Positions 42,612-52,141 of a stretch of 64,000 nucleotides of DNA are shown in pieces. The translations under genes were made by a program, and so were the position numbers. The notes beneath the pieces are model-generated. The model saw nothing but the letters and a program-made list of their open reading frames with translations. It did not search any database and had not been told where the DNA came from. This stretch comes from Flavobacteriales bacterium (GTDB lineage Bacteria > Bacteroidota > Bacteroidia > Flavobacteriales_F > PHOS-HE28): NCBI GenBank assembly GCA_020635655.1, contig JACJZI010000009.1, positions 1 to 64,000 of the forward strand, given 5' to 3'. Within the stretch, counting starts at the first letter, position 1. Each line of letters begins with the position of its first letter.

Positions 42612-43466
42612 ATGAGACACACGCACATCGCCATCCTGCTCTCGATCACGGTGACCATGGGCTGTGACAAGATCAGCGAACCCTACGCCGCCCCGGGCTC
42701 CGACGCTGTCGATACCTCCGACGTGGTGGGACGGCGGGTCCTGCTGGAGGATTTCACCGGCTTTCGCTGCAACAACTGTCCGGCCGCCACACAGGTCGCC
42801 CTGCAATTGCAGCAGATCTATGGTGAGGACCGGCTCTTGATCGTCGGTGTCCATGGCATGCCCTTCTTTTCAGACCCCGTTCCACCGGCCGGCGATGGGT
42901 ATTTCGATACCGATTTCCAGACGCCCGAGGCCAACATTTATGTCAATACGTTCGGGATCACCTTCCTGCCCACGGGCATGGTGAGCCGCAGGGAGTACAA
43001 CAGTTCCCTCACCCTCGGCGATGCATCCTGGGGTTCGGCCATCGACGAGATCATCGGGACGCCGGCAGATGTGGACGTGATCTTCTCCTCCTTTCAACTC
43101 GACGGCACCAATACCATCCAGACCACCATCGATGTGCCGATCATCCAAGACCTGGCCGGGGACTACAACCTGACGGTCTATCTCACCGAGGATCACGTGG
43201 ACGACTGGCAGATCGACAATCAACAGAGCCCACCGGAGGTGGAGCATTATGATCACAGGCACGTATTGCGGGACAACTTGAACGGGGCTTGGGGGGACCC
43301 CCTGGTCCTCGGATCGGCCAGCGCCGGGGATACGCTCAGCGCCACGTTCAGCCATCCGCTGCCCGCCAACGTGATCGACCCGGACCATTGTGCACTGATC
43401 GCCTATGTGTACAATACGGCGAACTACGAGATCATCCAGGTGAGCGAGCACAGGTTCCAACCCTGA
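42612..43466 (+). CDS. Omp28-related lipoprotein
   Basis: A 284-residue lipoprotein of the Omp28 family. The N-terminus MRHTHIAILLSITVTMGC carries a lipobox (TMGC), so it is anchored to the membrane. The N-terminal part is thioredoxin-like, with CNNC in RVLLEDFTGFRCNNCPAA. The middle and end (DVDVIFSSFQLDG; ALIAYVYNTANYEIIQV) are beta-rich. Function unknown in general; the CxxC pair and neighbours suggest a redox or folding role on the cell surface. The start is 2 bp after the DUF6029 stop. Confidence 0.87.
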   Translation: MRHTHIAILLSITVTMGCDKISEPYAAPGSDAVDTSDVVGRRVLLEDFTGFRCNNCPAATQVALQLQQIYGEDRLLIVGVHGMPFFSDPVPPAGDGYFDTDFQTPEANIYVNTFGITFLPTGMVSRREYNSSLTLGDASWGSAIDEIIGTPADVDVIFSSFQLDGTNTIQTTIDVPIIQDLAGDYNLTVYLTEDHVDDWQIDNQQSPPEVEHYDHRHVLRDNLNGAWGDPLVLGSASAGDTLSATFSHPLPANVIDPDHCALIAYVYNTANYEIIQVSEHRFQP

Positions 43467-43655
43467 GCACACCGTCCGTCCCGAGTGGACAAGGATCGCC
43501 CGGAGGCCTCGTTATGCACTGACCGGACCTCCAGTGATCGTGGAAAAACCACCCACCCAATGGCGGTCAAGGAACCTGGGGATCGATTATCTTCATGCCT
43601 GCCTTTCCCACTGGCAAGCCAACCTGATCACGTGATGATGGAACAAGGGAGGAAA

Positions 43656-43850
43656 ATGATGGAGTTCAGCAAACAGATACTCCAAAAGGTAAGCTTCGAC
43701 CAACGTCTGTTCAAGAAGGAGCTCATCAAGGCCAGACGCTGGCTCAGTCAACACGACCAATTGGTGCTGAAGGCCTGGTGCCTGGCCACCTTCGGACACA
43801 TGTACAAGGACGTGATCCTGGACGTCTTCCGCAGCACCATGCGGACCTGA
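43656..43850 (+). CDS. small conserved Bacteroidota protein
   Basis: A 64-residue cytosolic protein, mostly helical, reading MMEFSKQILQKVSFDQRLF then KKELIKARRWLSQHDQLVL and ending VFRSTMRT. It is preceded by AGGGAGGAAA, an unusually good Shine-Dalgarno site for this phylum, which decides the start at 43656. The longer frame to 43485 is unlikely. It is convergent with queG. No family name certain; similar small proteins with the QKVSFDxxLFKKEL pattern are common in Bacteroidota. Confidence 0.7.
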   Translation: MMEFSKQILQKVSFDQRLFKKELIKARRWLSQHDQLVLKAWCLATFGHMYKDVILDVFRSTMRT

Positions 43851-43860
43851 TATCCATTTC

Positions 43861-44805
43861 TCATTCGTCGCCTGGAGCGCCCTCCAGGAGCATGTCGATG
43901 TTGCGTCGCAATCCGACGAACTTGGTCCGCTTCACGGCCGAGCCATTGAACACGCGCTGGAACACGGCTTCGGTCATGTGATGCCATTCCTTGGCGCTCA
44001 TGTCCATCAGTTCCCTATTGGGACCGAAATCGGGCTCCTGGTGTGGCCGGGCGAACCGGTTCCAGGGGCAGACCTCCTGGCACACGTCGCATCCGAAGAC
44101 CCAGCCATCCATGCGGTCCTTGAACTCGCTGGGGATCGCACCCTTCAGCTCGATCGTGAGATAGCTGATGCAGCGTGATGCATCCACCGAATAGGGTGTG
44201 ATCGCATCCGTGGGACAGGCATCGATGCACCGCCGGCAGGTCCCACAATGGTCAGTGGCCGGAAGATCGGGCATCAGTTCCAGGTCGGTGATCAGCTCGC
44301 AAAGGAACCACCAGGAACCCTCGCCCTTCCGGATGACGTTGGTATGCTTGCCCACCCAGCCGATACCTGCGCGTTGCGCCCATGCCTTTTCCAGCACCGG
44401 TCCGCTGTCCACGAACGCACGCATCGCCAGATCCCCGAACCGGTCGGTGATCATCTCCATCAGGGGCGCCAGGCGTTCCCTGAGGACCTTGTGATAGTCG
44501 CGACCGAAGGCATATCGGCTCACACGAGGAGCTTCGGGATCGGTCTGTTGTTCCGGCGTCCAATAGTTGTAGGCCAGACTGATCACGCTCTTCGCCCCGG
44601 GCACCAGTTTTCCAGGGTCCAGCCGCAGGTCGAAATGCCGCTCCATGTAGGCCATGGTGCCCTGCTTGCCCGCGCGAAGCCATTTCTCCAATCGGGGGGC
44701 CTCCTCGGATAACAGACCCGCCCGGGCGATCCCGCAGGCCAGGAAACCCAATTCCCCTGCCTTTTCCTTGATGATCCGGGACCGGTCCTCTGAACCGTGC
44801 ATCAT
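43861..44805 (-). CDS. queG: epoxyqueuosine reductase
   Basis: A 314-residue cobalamin-dependent iron-sulfur enzyme that makes queuosine in tRNA from epoxyqueuosine. Marks are SRYAFGRDYHKVL, DSGPVLEKAWAQRAGIGWVGKHTNVI, and two 4Fe-4S motifs (CGTCRRCIDACP and CDVCQEVCPWN). Length is as in the family core, without a C-terminal HEAT extension. It is last in the minus-strand set after ruvB, with a gap of 7 bp, a common pairing in Bacteroidota. Two Met are adjacent at the start (44805 and 44802). Confidence 0.96.
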   Translation of the reverse strand: MMHGSEDRSRIIKEKAGELGFLACGIARAGLLSEEAPRLEKWLRAGKQGTMAYMERHFDLRLDPGKLVPGAKSVISLAYNYWTPEQQTDPEAPRVSRYAFGRDYHKVLRERLAPLMEMITDRFGDLAMRAFVDSGPVLEKAWAQRAGIGWVGKHTNVIRKGEGSWWFLCELITDLELMPDLPATDHCGTCRRCIDACPTDAITPYSVDASRCISYLTIELKGAIPSEFKDRMDGWVFGCDVCQEVCPWNRFARPHQEPDFGPNRELMDMSAKEWHHMTEAVFQRVFNGSAVKRTKFVGLRRNIDMLLEGAPGDE

Positions 44806-44812
44806 GCCCCCA

Positions 44813-45838
44813 TCAGGCGAACAGGTCGCCCGGACCGGCCTTCGGGACCTTGCCCAAGTGGCTGTAAGCTCTCTCGGTGGCCGAGCGTCCCCGCGGTGTG
44901 CGTTGCAAGTAACCCTCCATGATCAGGAACGGTTCATAGACCTCCTCGATGGTCCCGGCCTCTTCGCCGACGGCCGTGGCCACTGTGTTCAGACCGACCG
45001 GACCACCTGCGAACTTGTCGATGATCGCGCTGAGTATCCGGTTGTCCATTTCATCGAGCCCGTGCGCATCCACATTGAGCGCTTTCAATGCGTGCTGTGC
45101 TATCGCCAGGGTGATCGTTCCGTCGCCCTGGATCTGGGCGAAGTCGCGCACTCGTCGGAGCAATGCGTTGGCGATCCGTGGTGTGCCGCGGCTGCGTCGG
45201 GCGATCTCCACGCCCGCTTCCTTGATCATGGGCACGTTCAACAGACCGGCACTTCGCTCCACGATGCCACGCAACGTGTCCGCATCGTAGTAGTCCAACC
45301 GGCTGTTGATGCCGAAACGGGCCCGCAACGGGGCGGTCAGAAGCCCGCTGCGCGTGGTGGCGCCCACCAGGGTGAAGGGGTTCAATGCGATCTGTACGGT
45401 GCGTGCGTTGGGCCCCGCATCGATAACCAGGTCGATCCGATAGTCCTCCATTGCGCTGTAGAGGTACTCCTCGATCACCGGGGTCAGCCGATGGATCTCG
45501 TCGATGAAGAGCACGTCATGCGGTTCCAGATTGGTCAGCAGTCCGGCCAGGTCCGCGGGCTTGTCGAGCACGGGGCCACTGGTCACCCGGATCCCGACGC
45601 TCATTTCCTGGGCGATGATATTGGCCAGCGTGGTCTTGCCCAACCCTGGCGGCCCGTGTAGAAGGACATGATCCAGGGCCTCGCCGCGCTGGCGGGCGGC
45701 CTGCACGAACACTTTCAGGTTGTCCGTCACTGATCGCTGCCCGGCGAACTCATTGAAGCGGCGCGGGCGCAATACCTGCTCCATCTCCTTGTCGGAAGAG
45801 GCGCGCTGCTCCTGATGCACATCGAAGGGTCCCTGCAT
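44813..45838 (-). CDS. ruvB: Holliday junction branch migration ATPase RuvB
   Basis: A 341-residue AAA+ motor that drives branch migration together with RuvA. The Walker A is GPPGLGKTT (VLLHGPPGLGKTTLANIIA), Walker B is FIDEIHRL, sensor 1 is GATTRSG and the C-terminal winged helix has GPVGLNTVATAVGEEAGTIEEVYEPFLI. Start 45838 (MQGPFDVHQEQ) follows a perfect TAACTTTG box at 8 bp; the longer frame to 45952 covers the end of the neighbour. RuvA is at 36.4 kb, so the pair is split here. Confidence 0.97.
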   Translation of the reverse strand: MQGPFDVHQEQRASSDKEMEQVLRPRRFNEFAGQRSVTDNLKVFVQAARQRGEALDHVLLHGPPGLGKTTLANIIAQEMSVGIRVTSGPVLDKPADLAGLLTNLEPHDVLFIDEIHRLTPVIEEYLYSAMEDYRIDLVIDAGPNARTVQIALNPFTLVGATTRSGLLTAPLRARFGINSRLDYYDADTLRGIVERSAGLLNVPMIKEAGVEIARRSRGTPRIANALLRRVRDFAQIQGDGTITLAIAQHALKALNVDAHGLDEMDNRILSAIIDKFAGGPVGLNTVATAVGEEAGTIEEVYEPFLIMEGYLQRTPRGRSATERAYSHLGKVPKAGPGDLFA

Positions 45839-45846
45839 CGTCCGAT

Positions 45847-45854
45847 CAAAGTTA
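45847..45854 (-). promoter_or_regulatory. -7 element TAACTTTG for ruvB
   Basis: Perfect match to TAnnTTTG, 8 bp before the ATG at 45838. It overlaps the 3' end of the upstream gene. Confidence 0.5.
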
Positions 45855-46508
45855 GCGGGTGGTCCCGCTCGACCCACCGCGCAGGTCGCGGTAGATATCC
45901 CCGAAATGCACCTTGAGGCCCAACAGATAGATCGGCGCTGTGAATTGCTCATGCAGGCTGGCGCTCGTGCGCATCACCAGACGAAAACCCCATCCCAGGT
46001 ATATGGCGGCATACTTGAACAGGCGATATTGCACCTGCATGGCCGGCTCATAGAGCATCACGGTGGTCCGCTGCAATCGCCTTCGGTCCCCCGCCTGATC
46101 ACGATAGACCAGGGACCCGCTGCCCACCCCGAACTGCACGGGAATGCTCACCTCCCAATGCCTTTTGACCAGGAAGGTATAACCGAAGTATGGGGCCACG
46201 TAGCCGAAGCGCAGGTGTGTGGTCGCCACAGTGCCTTGGTCATCCACGGTCCGCTCGCGCTCGATGGGCGACAGCAGGAAGTTGTAGCCGACGCCGTACC
46301 GGACACGTCCACCATGTTCGAGGCCCACCTTCGCCCCCATGATGCGCACGCTGCGATTGCTGATAAAGGAACCGCGTGTATCCACGATGACGCTGATGCG
46401 TGGCTTCATCCGAAGGAAGGAACCGATGGTATCCAGCAATTGCGCGTGAAGCGGGGGCGCAATGGACAGCATCGAGAACAGGAGCGGAACAGTGACGCGA
46501 TGGACCAT
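45852..46508 (-). CDS. secreted or outer-membrane hypothetical protein
   Basis: A 218-residue protein with signal peptide MVHRVTVPLLFSMLSIAPPLHAQ (an ATG 7 codons upstream is also possible). The body is made of alternating strands with aromatic ends (YGVGYNFLLSPIE; RFGYVAPYFGYTFLV; PVQFGVGSGSLVY; AIYLGWGFRLVM), as in outer-membrane barrels. No named family. It is between ctaD and ruvB, and its stop overlaps the ruvB promoter. Confidence 0.65.
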   Translation of the reverse strand: MVHRVTVPLLFSMLSIAPPLHAQLLDTIGSFLRMKPRISVIVDTRGSFISNRSVRIMGAKVGLEHGGRVRYGVGYNFLLSPIERERTVDDQGTVATTHLRFGYVAPYFGYTFLVKRHWEVSIPVQFGVGSGSLVYRDQAGDRRRLQRTTVMLYEPAMQVQYRLFKYAAIYLGWGFRLVMRTSASLHEQFTAPIYLLGLKVHFGDIYRDLRGGSSGTTR

Positions 46509-46567
46509 GAACAGGAAAGCCCGTACCAAAGGTGCGGACTTTCCTCAGGTGCCTTGCCAAGGCGCGT

Positions 46568-48361
46568 CTAGCCGTGATCCTCCTCCTCGCCGGCCTCCAG
46601 GGGCACGATCTGAGGAACGAAATCCTCTTCCTTCCCAGGCTTGCTGTAGTCGTACGGCCAGCGGTACACCGTGGGGATCGGACCGGGCCAGTTCCCGTGG
46701 ATGTGCTCCACAGGGGTCGTCCATTCCAGGGTGTTGCCGCGCCAGGGATTCTGCACGGCACGGGGCCCGCGACGGAGACTGTAGAAGAAATTGTAGAGGA
46801 AGATCACTTGCGCCAGTCCACCGACGATCGCGAAGATGGTGACCAGCACGTTCAGGTCGACCACGCCATTGAACATGGGGAATTCCGTGTAGGCGTAATA
46901 ACGACGCGGAGCGCCCGCAAGACCGATGAAGTGCATGGGAAAGAACACGCCGAACGCACAGACGAAGGTGATCCAGAAATGCGCATAACCGAGCCGGGTG
47001 TTCATCATCCGGCCGTACATCTTCGGGAACCAATGATAGATGCCGGCGAACATGCCGAAGATGGCGCTCATGCCCATCACGATGTGGAAGTGTGCCACAA
47101 CGAAATAAGTGTCGTGCACAACGATGTCCAATGCACTATCGGCGAGGATGATCCCGGTCAGACCACCCGCTATGAACGTGGCCACCAGACCGATGCTGAA
47201 AAGCATGGCAGGCGTGAAGACGATATTGCCGCGCCAGAGCGTCGTGATGTAGTTGAACACCTTCACGGCGGATGGGATCGCGATCAGCAGGGTTGTGAAC
47301 ACGAAGACGCTCCCGAGGAACGGGTTCATGCCGGTAACGAACATGTGGTGGCCCCATACGATGAAGCTCAGGAACCCGATCGCCAGGATCGATCCGATCA
47401 TCGCGCGGTAGCCGAATATGGGCTTGCGGGAATTGGTGGCGATGATCTCGGAGGAAATGCCCAGAGCGGGCAACAGCACGATGTACACCTCGGGGTGCCC
47501 CAGGAACCAAAAGAGATGCTCGAACAGGATCGGGCTGCCCCCCGTATGGTCGAGGGCTTCGCCTGCGATGTGGATATCGCTCAGGTAGAAGCTGGTCCCC
47601 AGGGAACGGTCCAACAGGAGCAGGAGTGCTGCGCTCAGCAGCACGGGGAACGAAAGGATCCCGAGCACGGCCGTGATCAGGAATGCCCAAATGGTCAGCG
47701 GCAGTCGGGTCATCTTCATGCCCTTGGTGCGCAGGTTCAGGATGGTCACCACATAGTTCAGCCCCCCCATCAGGCTGCTGGCGATGAATATGGCCATGCT
47801 CAGCAGCCAGAGCGTCATGCCCGCGCCGGAGCCCGGCATCGCCTGGGGCAACGCGCTCAACGGCGGATAGACGGTCCAGCCCCCGGACGCGGGTCCTCCC
47901 TCCACGAACAGTGAGGACAACATCAGGACGCTGCTCAGGAAGAAGAACCAATAGGAAAGCATGTTTATGAACCCGGAGGCCATGTCACGCGCACCCACCT
48001 GCAACGGTATGAGCAGATTGCTGAAGGTGCCGGAAAGCCCCCCCGTCAGTACGAAGAACACCATGATGGTGCCATGGATGGTGACCAGTCCGAGGTACAT
48101 GTTCGGGTCGAGCACACCACCGGGTGCCCATTTCTCCCCGAGCAGGAAGTGCGTCAGCCCGAAGCTCTCACCAGGCCATGCCAGTTGAAGTCGGAACAGG
48201 ATGGACATCATCACCGCCACGCAGGCCATGATGATGGCCGTGATCAGGAATTGCTTGCTGATCATCTTGTGGTCCTGTGAGAAGACGTACTTCGAGACGA
48301 AGCTCTCCTCGTGGTGATGCTGATGGTGCTCGGCGTGCGCTGCGTGTTGCACTTGGCCCAT
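46568..48361 (-). CDS. ctaD: cytochrome c oxidase subunit I
   Basis: Core of an aa3-type haem-copper oxidase, 597 residues, twelve transmembrane helices. Haem and Cu(B) marks: the HPEVY block (LFWFLGHPEVYIVLLPALGI), HHMFVTG, HDTYFVVAHFHIVMGMSA (haem ligands) and the K-channel segment. It reduces oxygen to water and pumps protons. The C-terminus is long (EEDHG). It follows ctaC by 20 bp. Subunits III and IV are not found in the cluster. Confidence 0.96.
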   Translation of the reverse strand: MGQVQHAAHAEHHQHHHEESFVSKYVFSQDHKMISKQFLITAIIMACVAVMMSILFRLQLAWPGESFGLTHFLLGEKWAPGGVLDPNMYLGLVTIHGTIMVFFVLTGGLSGTFSNLLIPLQVGARDMASGFINMLSYWFFFLSSVLMLSSLFVEGGPASGGWTVYPPLSALPQAMPGSGAGMTLWLLSMAIFIASSLMGGLNYVVTILNLRTKGMKMTRLPLTIWAFLITAVLGILSFPVLLSAALLLLLDRSLGTSFYLSDIHIAGEALDHTGGSPILFEHLFWFLGHPEVYIVLLPALGISSEIIATNSRKPIFGYRAMIGSILAIGFLSFIVWGHHMFVTGMNPFLGSVFVFTTLLIAIPSAVKVFNYITTLWRGNIVFTPAMLFSIGLVATFIAGGLTGIILADSALDIVVHDTYFVVAHFHIVMGMSAIFGMFAGIYHWFPKMYGRMMNTRLGYAHFWITFVCAFGVFFPMHFIGLAGAPRRYYAYTEFPMFNGVVDLNVLVTIFAIVGGLAQVIFLYNFFYSLRRGPRAVQNPWRGNTLEWTTPVEHIHGNWPGPIPTVYRWPYDYSKPGKEEDFVPQIVPLEAGEEEDHG

Positions 48362-48381
48362 GGTATTCGTGCGTTATCTGT

Positions 48382-49641
48382 TCATTCCGTCGCTCCGACG
48401 ACCTCGGTGGTCATCGATCCCGTGGCACTGCTATCCGCCACCGCCACCGACGCCGCCTGCGTTGGGGACTTGTCCGGTTGGAACGGGTTCTTCTCCTGCT
48501 CCGCCATCCAGGTGGCGAAGGCCTCGGCCGGTTCCACCACCAGCGGCATCTGCATGTTGTAGTGCGAGGCGCCACAGACCTTGTTGCACAAGAGGATGAA
48601 GTCGAAGTTCTCGTTCTTCGTGACCAGGCGCATGCTGTCGGTGGTGATCGTCGGTGTGACCTTGAAGGTCGTGGTCATGCCGGGCACGGCGTTCATCTGC
48701 ACACGCAGATGCGGGATAAAGGCGCTGTGGATCACGTCCTGGGACCGGATCAGCAGTTTCACCTCCTTGTGGACCGGTAGGTGGAACTCCTTCAGGACCA
48801 AATCGTCCGCACCGTGCATGTAGGGGCTGGCCTCGCCTTTCGTGGCGATGTCCTCGTTCATCACGGTGCGCAGATCGGTGATCCGCCCGCGCATGCGGTC
48901 CAGGTAATCCAGACGATCATGCAGTTCATCGATCTTGTCATCCGGCAGGATCTCGGTGTCCAGCCGCTTGCCGATGTCCGATCGCTCCTCTTCGAGCTCG
49001 CCCAGCCGCGTTTCGATGCTCTGCGCGGTGACGATGCCCAACGGGTTCGTGCCGTTGATCAGGCGGTAGTCGGTGGCGCCCATCACCCCGTCCTTGCCTG
49101 GATAGCGAATGGTCCAATCGAACTGCTTGGCGTACAACTCGACCTGGACGGCATCCGGCGACGCCTGCTCCGTGATCTGGTTCCAGGTCCTTAGCCCGTA
49201 GATGATGATCACCGCCAGGAAAGCGGCGGGCACACTGGTCCAGAGGAGTTCGAGCTTGTTGTTGTGCGGATAGTAGAACGCTTTGCGGTCCCTGCTGTAA
49301 ACGTACTTCCCCGCGAAGTAGAACAACAGGATGTTGGTGATGAAGAAGACCGCGAAGAGGATCACCCAGTTGAAGTCGTACAGCTTGTCCAACGACCGGC
49401 CATGTTCGCTGGCCGCGATGGGAAGAAGATGTGGCCCGTACTTGTAGATCAGCCAGAGGAAGAACCCGAAATACGCGACGGGAAAAAGCCACATGAGCAT
49501 CGCGTTCATGCGATTGTCCCCTGCCGAGATATCCTCCTCCCGCTTGCCCCGCAGCTTGGAGGTCAGTTCGTAGACCCGGGCCAGTTGCGCCACGGCAAGC
49601 ACGCCCAGGACCAGGACCACTATGATCAGAAGCTTCGTCAT
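48382..49641 (-). CDS. ctaC: cytochrome c oxidase subunit II
   Basis: A 419-residue subunit bearing the Cu(A) site that takes electrons from cytochrome c. Three hydrophobic stretches at the start (N-terminal signal or helix, then about 45-65 and 90-115) and a periplasmic cupredoxin domain. Cu(A) ligands lie in HSAFIPHLRVQMNAVPGM and CNKVCGASHYNMQMPLVV. The usual Glu after the first Cys (CSE) is Lys here (CNK), which is common in this phylum. The domain has a large insert between the helices and the cupredoxin. No fused cytochrome c domain. Preceded by actF. Confidence 0.94.
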   Translation of the reverse strand: MTKLLIIVVLVLGVLAVAQLARVYELTSKLRGKREEDISAGDNRMNAMLMWLFPVAYFGFFLWLIYKYGPHLLPIAASEHGRSLDKLYDFNWVILFAVFFITNILLFYFAGKYVYSRDRKAFYYPHNNKLELLWTSVPAAFLAVIIIYGLRTWNQITEQASPDAVQVELYAKQFDWTIRYPGKDGVMGATDYRLINGTNPLGIVTAQSIETRLGELEEERSDIGKRLDTEILPDDKIDELHDRLDYLDRMRGRITDLRTVMNEDIATKGEASPYMHGADDLVLKEFHLPVHKEVKLLIRSQDVIHSAFIPHLRVQMNAVPGMTTTFKVTPTITTDSMRLVTKNENFDFILLCNKVCGASHYNMQMPLVVEPAEAFATWMAEQEKNPFQPDKSPTQAASVAVADSSATGSMTTEVVGATE

Positions 49642-49680
49642 CGTGCGCTTTTATCGGTAATGGGACCGGGGATATTGGGG

Positions 49681-50895
49681 TCAGGTGTGATGGTGGACGC
49701 TTTCATCCAGATAAGGATGGTGCACTGGGGTGAGCGGCGCCTTGGTCAATGCGTTCAGTACCGTGATGATGAACACGCCCAGGAACGCGGCCAACATGCC
49801 CAGTTCCAATGTCCCGATGCCATCGAAATGCTCACCCAGGGCGCCAGGCATTACCAGTTGCACCACGTCGCACCAATGCCCGAAGAAGATGATCGTGGCC
49901 ACGGTGATCAGGAATCGTGGATTGCGCTTGGCATCCCGGCTCATCAGCAGGACCATCGGGATCGCGAAGTTCACGAAGAACATGCCCCACAGCAGCCAGG
50001 GATGTTCATTGATGCGGATCTGGTAGTAGATGACCTCTTCCGGGATGTCCGCATACCAGATCAGCATGAACTGGCTGAACCAAAGGTAGCTCCACAGAAA
50101 ACTGATCGCGAAGACCCATTTGCCCATATCGTGGACGTGACTGTTGTTCACCTGCGGAAGGTATCCCTTGCGCCTCAGGTACAACACCAGGATCAGGGCC
50201 GTGATCATGGCGCTCACCCACATGCCACTGAAGACGTACCATCCGAAGAGGGTGCTGAACCAATGGGTATCGATGCTCATGATCCAATCCCAGGCCATGG
50301 CCGTGCTGCAGAAGGCGAACAGCACGATGAAGGCCACACCCCGGCGGTAGTTCCTGAAGTGATTGGCCAGCAGGGTATCGCCCGTCTGTTGGTCCATCGC
50401 CAGGCTCTGACGCCTGAACCAGCGGGCGAACAGGATGAAAACACTGAGATAGACGATCGTCCGCATCCAGAAGAAGATGGGCACGAGCCAGCCTGCCTTG
50501 TGCGCGATGACCGGATCGTAGGCGTTGGGGGAGGCTTCATCCAGCACGCGGGTCTCATGTGCCATCCAATGCCAGATGTGATTAACGCCGAAGGCACCGG
50601 CGAGCAGAACGACCACCACCACGATGGCACCGATGGGCAGGAAGCTCATGATGCCCTCGTACACACGCTTCACCATCACGCTCCAGGAGCTTTCGGTGAC
50701 ATATTGAAGTGCGAAGAAGTAGAGCGTGCCCAGTGCGATGCCGAAGAAGAAGAACCCATTGACGAAGAGGCTCGCCCAGGTCCGCTGATGATGTTCCGAA
50801 TGGTCACCCAGGATGCCGATCAAGGCCGCCACGACACCGATCACGATCAGTGCCATGCTGATGGTGCGTGCCCTCTTGCTAATGGTGAAGTTCAT
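49681..50895 (-). CDS. actF: alternative complex III subunit ActF (quinone-binding, NrfD-like)
   Basis: A 404-residue integral membrane protein with about ten helices, the second NrfD-like quinol-oxidising subunit of alternative complex III. Marks: MNFTISKRARTISMALIVIG, AGWLVPIFFWMRTIVYLSVFILFA, WIMSIDTHWFSTLFGWYVFSG and FAISFLWSYLWFSQFMLIWY. A GTG at 50919 overlaps the actE stop (GTGA) and is an alternative start; homologues favour the ATG at 50895. It ends before ctaC by 39 bp. Confidence 0.9.
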   Translation of the reverse strand: MNFTISKRARTISMALIVIGVVAALIGILGDHSEHHQRTWASLFVNGFFFFGIALGTLYFFALQYVTESSWSVMVKRVYEGIMSFLPIGAIVVVVVLLAGAFGVNHIWHWMAHETRVLDEASPNAYDPVIAHKAGWLVPIFFWMRTIVYLSVFILFARWFRRQSLAMDQQTGDTLLANHFRNYRRGVAFIVLFAFCSTAMAWDWIMSIDTHWFSTLFGWYVFSGMWVSAMITALILVLYLRRKGYLPQVNNSHVHDMGKWVFAISFLWSYLWFSQFMLIWYADIPEEVIYYQIRINEHPWLLWGMFFVNFAIPMVLLMSRDAKRNPRFLITVATIIFFGHWCDVVQLVMPGALGEHFDGIGTLELGMLAAFLGVFIITVLNALTKAPLTPVHHPYLDESVHHHT

Positions 50896-50915
50896 CGCTG
50901 CTCGGTCGTTCTGGT

Positions 50916-51602
50916 TCACTTCGCGGAATTGGGAGCGGAGGACGTCGAGTCCTGGGATGCCGCCGCACCCGGCATCTTCCCACCGTTCTGGAGGAACTTC
51001 ACGTACTGGATCACCAGCCAGCGTTCCTCCTTGTTCAATTGCGAGGCATGGCTGCCCATGGCGATGTTGCGGCCATAGGTCAGGCTGTGGAACATCTTTC
51101 CCTCGGGCAGGTCCTTCAGTTGACCGCCGTCATAGGCGGGGGGAGGAGGATATCCGCCGTTCTGTACGACGGTACCGTCACCCTGGCCCTTCGGGCCATG
51201 ACAGTGGATGCAGAATTTCTCGAAGATCACCTTGCCCTCCGCCACGGTCCCCTCGGTCATCGGAACGGGGCTGTGCAGTTCGCGTCCGGCCTGTTCATAG
51301 CCTTCCGGTGTATTCGGGTAGGGATAGGGGAAGTTGAACGCCTCCTTCGCCTTGTCCTTGCTGAAGGCGATGGTGCCCTCCACCGGCAAGCGGGCCTCCA
51401 TGCGATCGCGCTGGGCGTGCACCAGGCTGTCGTCGAACATGTAAGGGTCCTGCCCGTAATCGACGTAGGCTTCCATGGCCGGGCTCCGGTACATATCGGG
51501 CATGTACTCGATCCCGGGACTGTTGGGATCGCCTCCGCAGGAGGCCAACACCATCGACCCGAACAGGGCGGCCATGGGAGCGATCATGTGCGTTCTGCGC
51601 AT
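50916..51602 (-). CDS. actE: alternative complex III subunit ActE (monohaem cytochrome c)
   Basis: A 228-residue lipoprotein cytochrome. The N-terminus MRRTHMIAPMAALFGSMVLASC has a lipobox (LASC), and the haem site is CIHCH (FEKFCIHCHGPKGQGDG). The axial Met is likely in NIAMGSHASQL. It carries electrons from ActA/ActB towards the oxidase. The start at 51602 is chosen because the longer frame has no signal. The stop overlaps a GTG of actF, suggesting coupled translation. actD is 7 bp upstream. Confidence 0.92.
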   Translation of the reverse strand: MRRTHMIAPMAALFGSMVLASCGGDPNSPGIEYMPDMYRSPAMEAYVDYGQDPYMFDDSLVHAQRDRMEARLPVEGTIAFSKDKAKEAFNFPYPYPNTPEGYEQAGRELHSPVPMTEGTVAEGKVIFEKFCIHCHGPKGQGDGTVVQNGGYPPPPAYDGGQLKDLPEGKMFHSLTYGRNIAMGSHASQLNKEERWLVIQYVKFLQNGGKMPGAAASQDSTSSAPNSAK

Positions 51603-51609
51603 CAGGTGG

Positions 51610-52137
51610 TCAGTATTGTCGCTCGTTGATCTCATACACGGATGTCCCACGCAGCAGGCCCACCACGCCATCGATATCGCCATTGTCCTCGGAACGGACC
51701 TCCAGGATGAACTTGTCGTCCGTGGTGCGTGGATCGGGGTTGCGCGGTGGCATGCCGGGCAGTGTCTTGTTGCGGATCAGGTAGGTGATGGCCATGCCGT
51801 GGGCGGCGCACAGCACCGTGAACTCGAAGGTGATCGGGATGAACGCGGGCAGGTTCTGATAGAAGTGGAAGCTCGGCTTGCCACCGATGTCCATCGGCCA
51901 GTCGTGGATCATGAAGTACCACATGCCAAGGAGCGCGAGCGATGTACCGGTGATGCCGAACATGAAGCTGACGATGCCCAACCGTGTCCGCTTGATCCCG
52001 ATGATGGGGTCGAGACCGTGGACCGGGAAGGGGGAGAACACGTCGCGCACCTTCACACCGGCCGTCACCAGCTTGCGTGCCGCGTCCTTCAGCAGTTCGG
52101 GGTCCTCGTAGACCGCATAAACGACCTTGTTCGCCAT
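51610..52137 (-). CDS. actD: alternative complex III subunit ActD (DUF3341)
   Basis: A 175-residue membrane protein with two transmembrane helices (about 58-80 and 100-120). DUF3341 marks: MANKVVYAVYEDPELLKDAARKLV, VRDVFSPFPVHGLD, RLGIVSFMFGITG and a C-terminal HDGEV-like block. It holds the complex together at the membrane face. The ATG at 52137 is 4 bp after the actC stop. No cofactor. Confidence 0.92.
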   Translation of the reverse strand: MANKVVYAVYEDPELLKDAARKLVTAGVKVRDVFSPFPVHGLDPIIGIKRTRLGIVSFMFGITGTSLALLGMWYFMIHDWPMDIGGKPSFHFYQNLPAFIPITFEFTVLCAAHGMAITYLIRNKTLPGMPPRNPDPRTTDDKFILEVRSEDNGDIDGVVGLLRGTSVYEINERQY

Positions 52138-52141
52138 GGTC

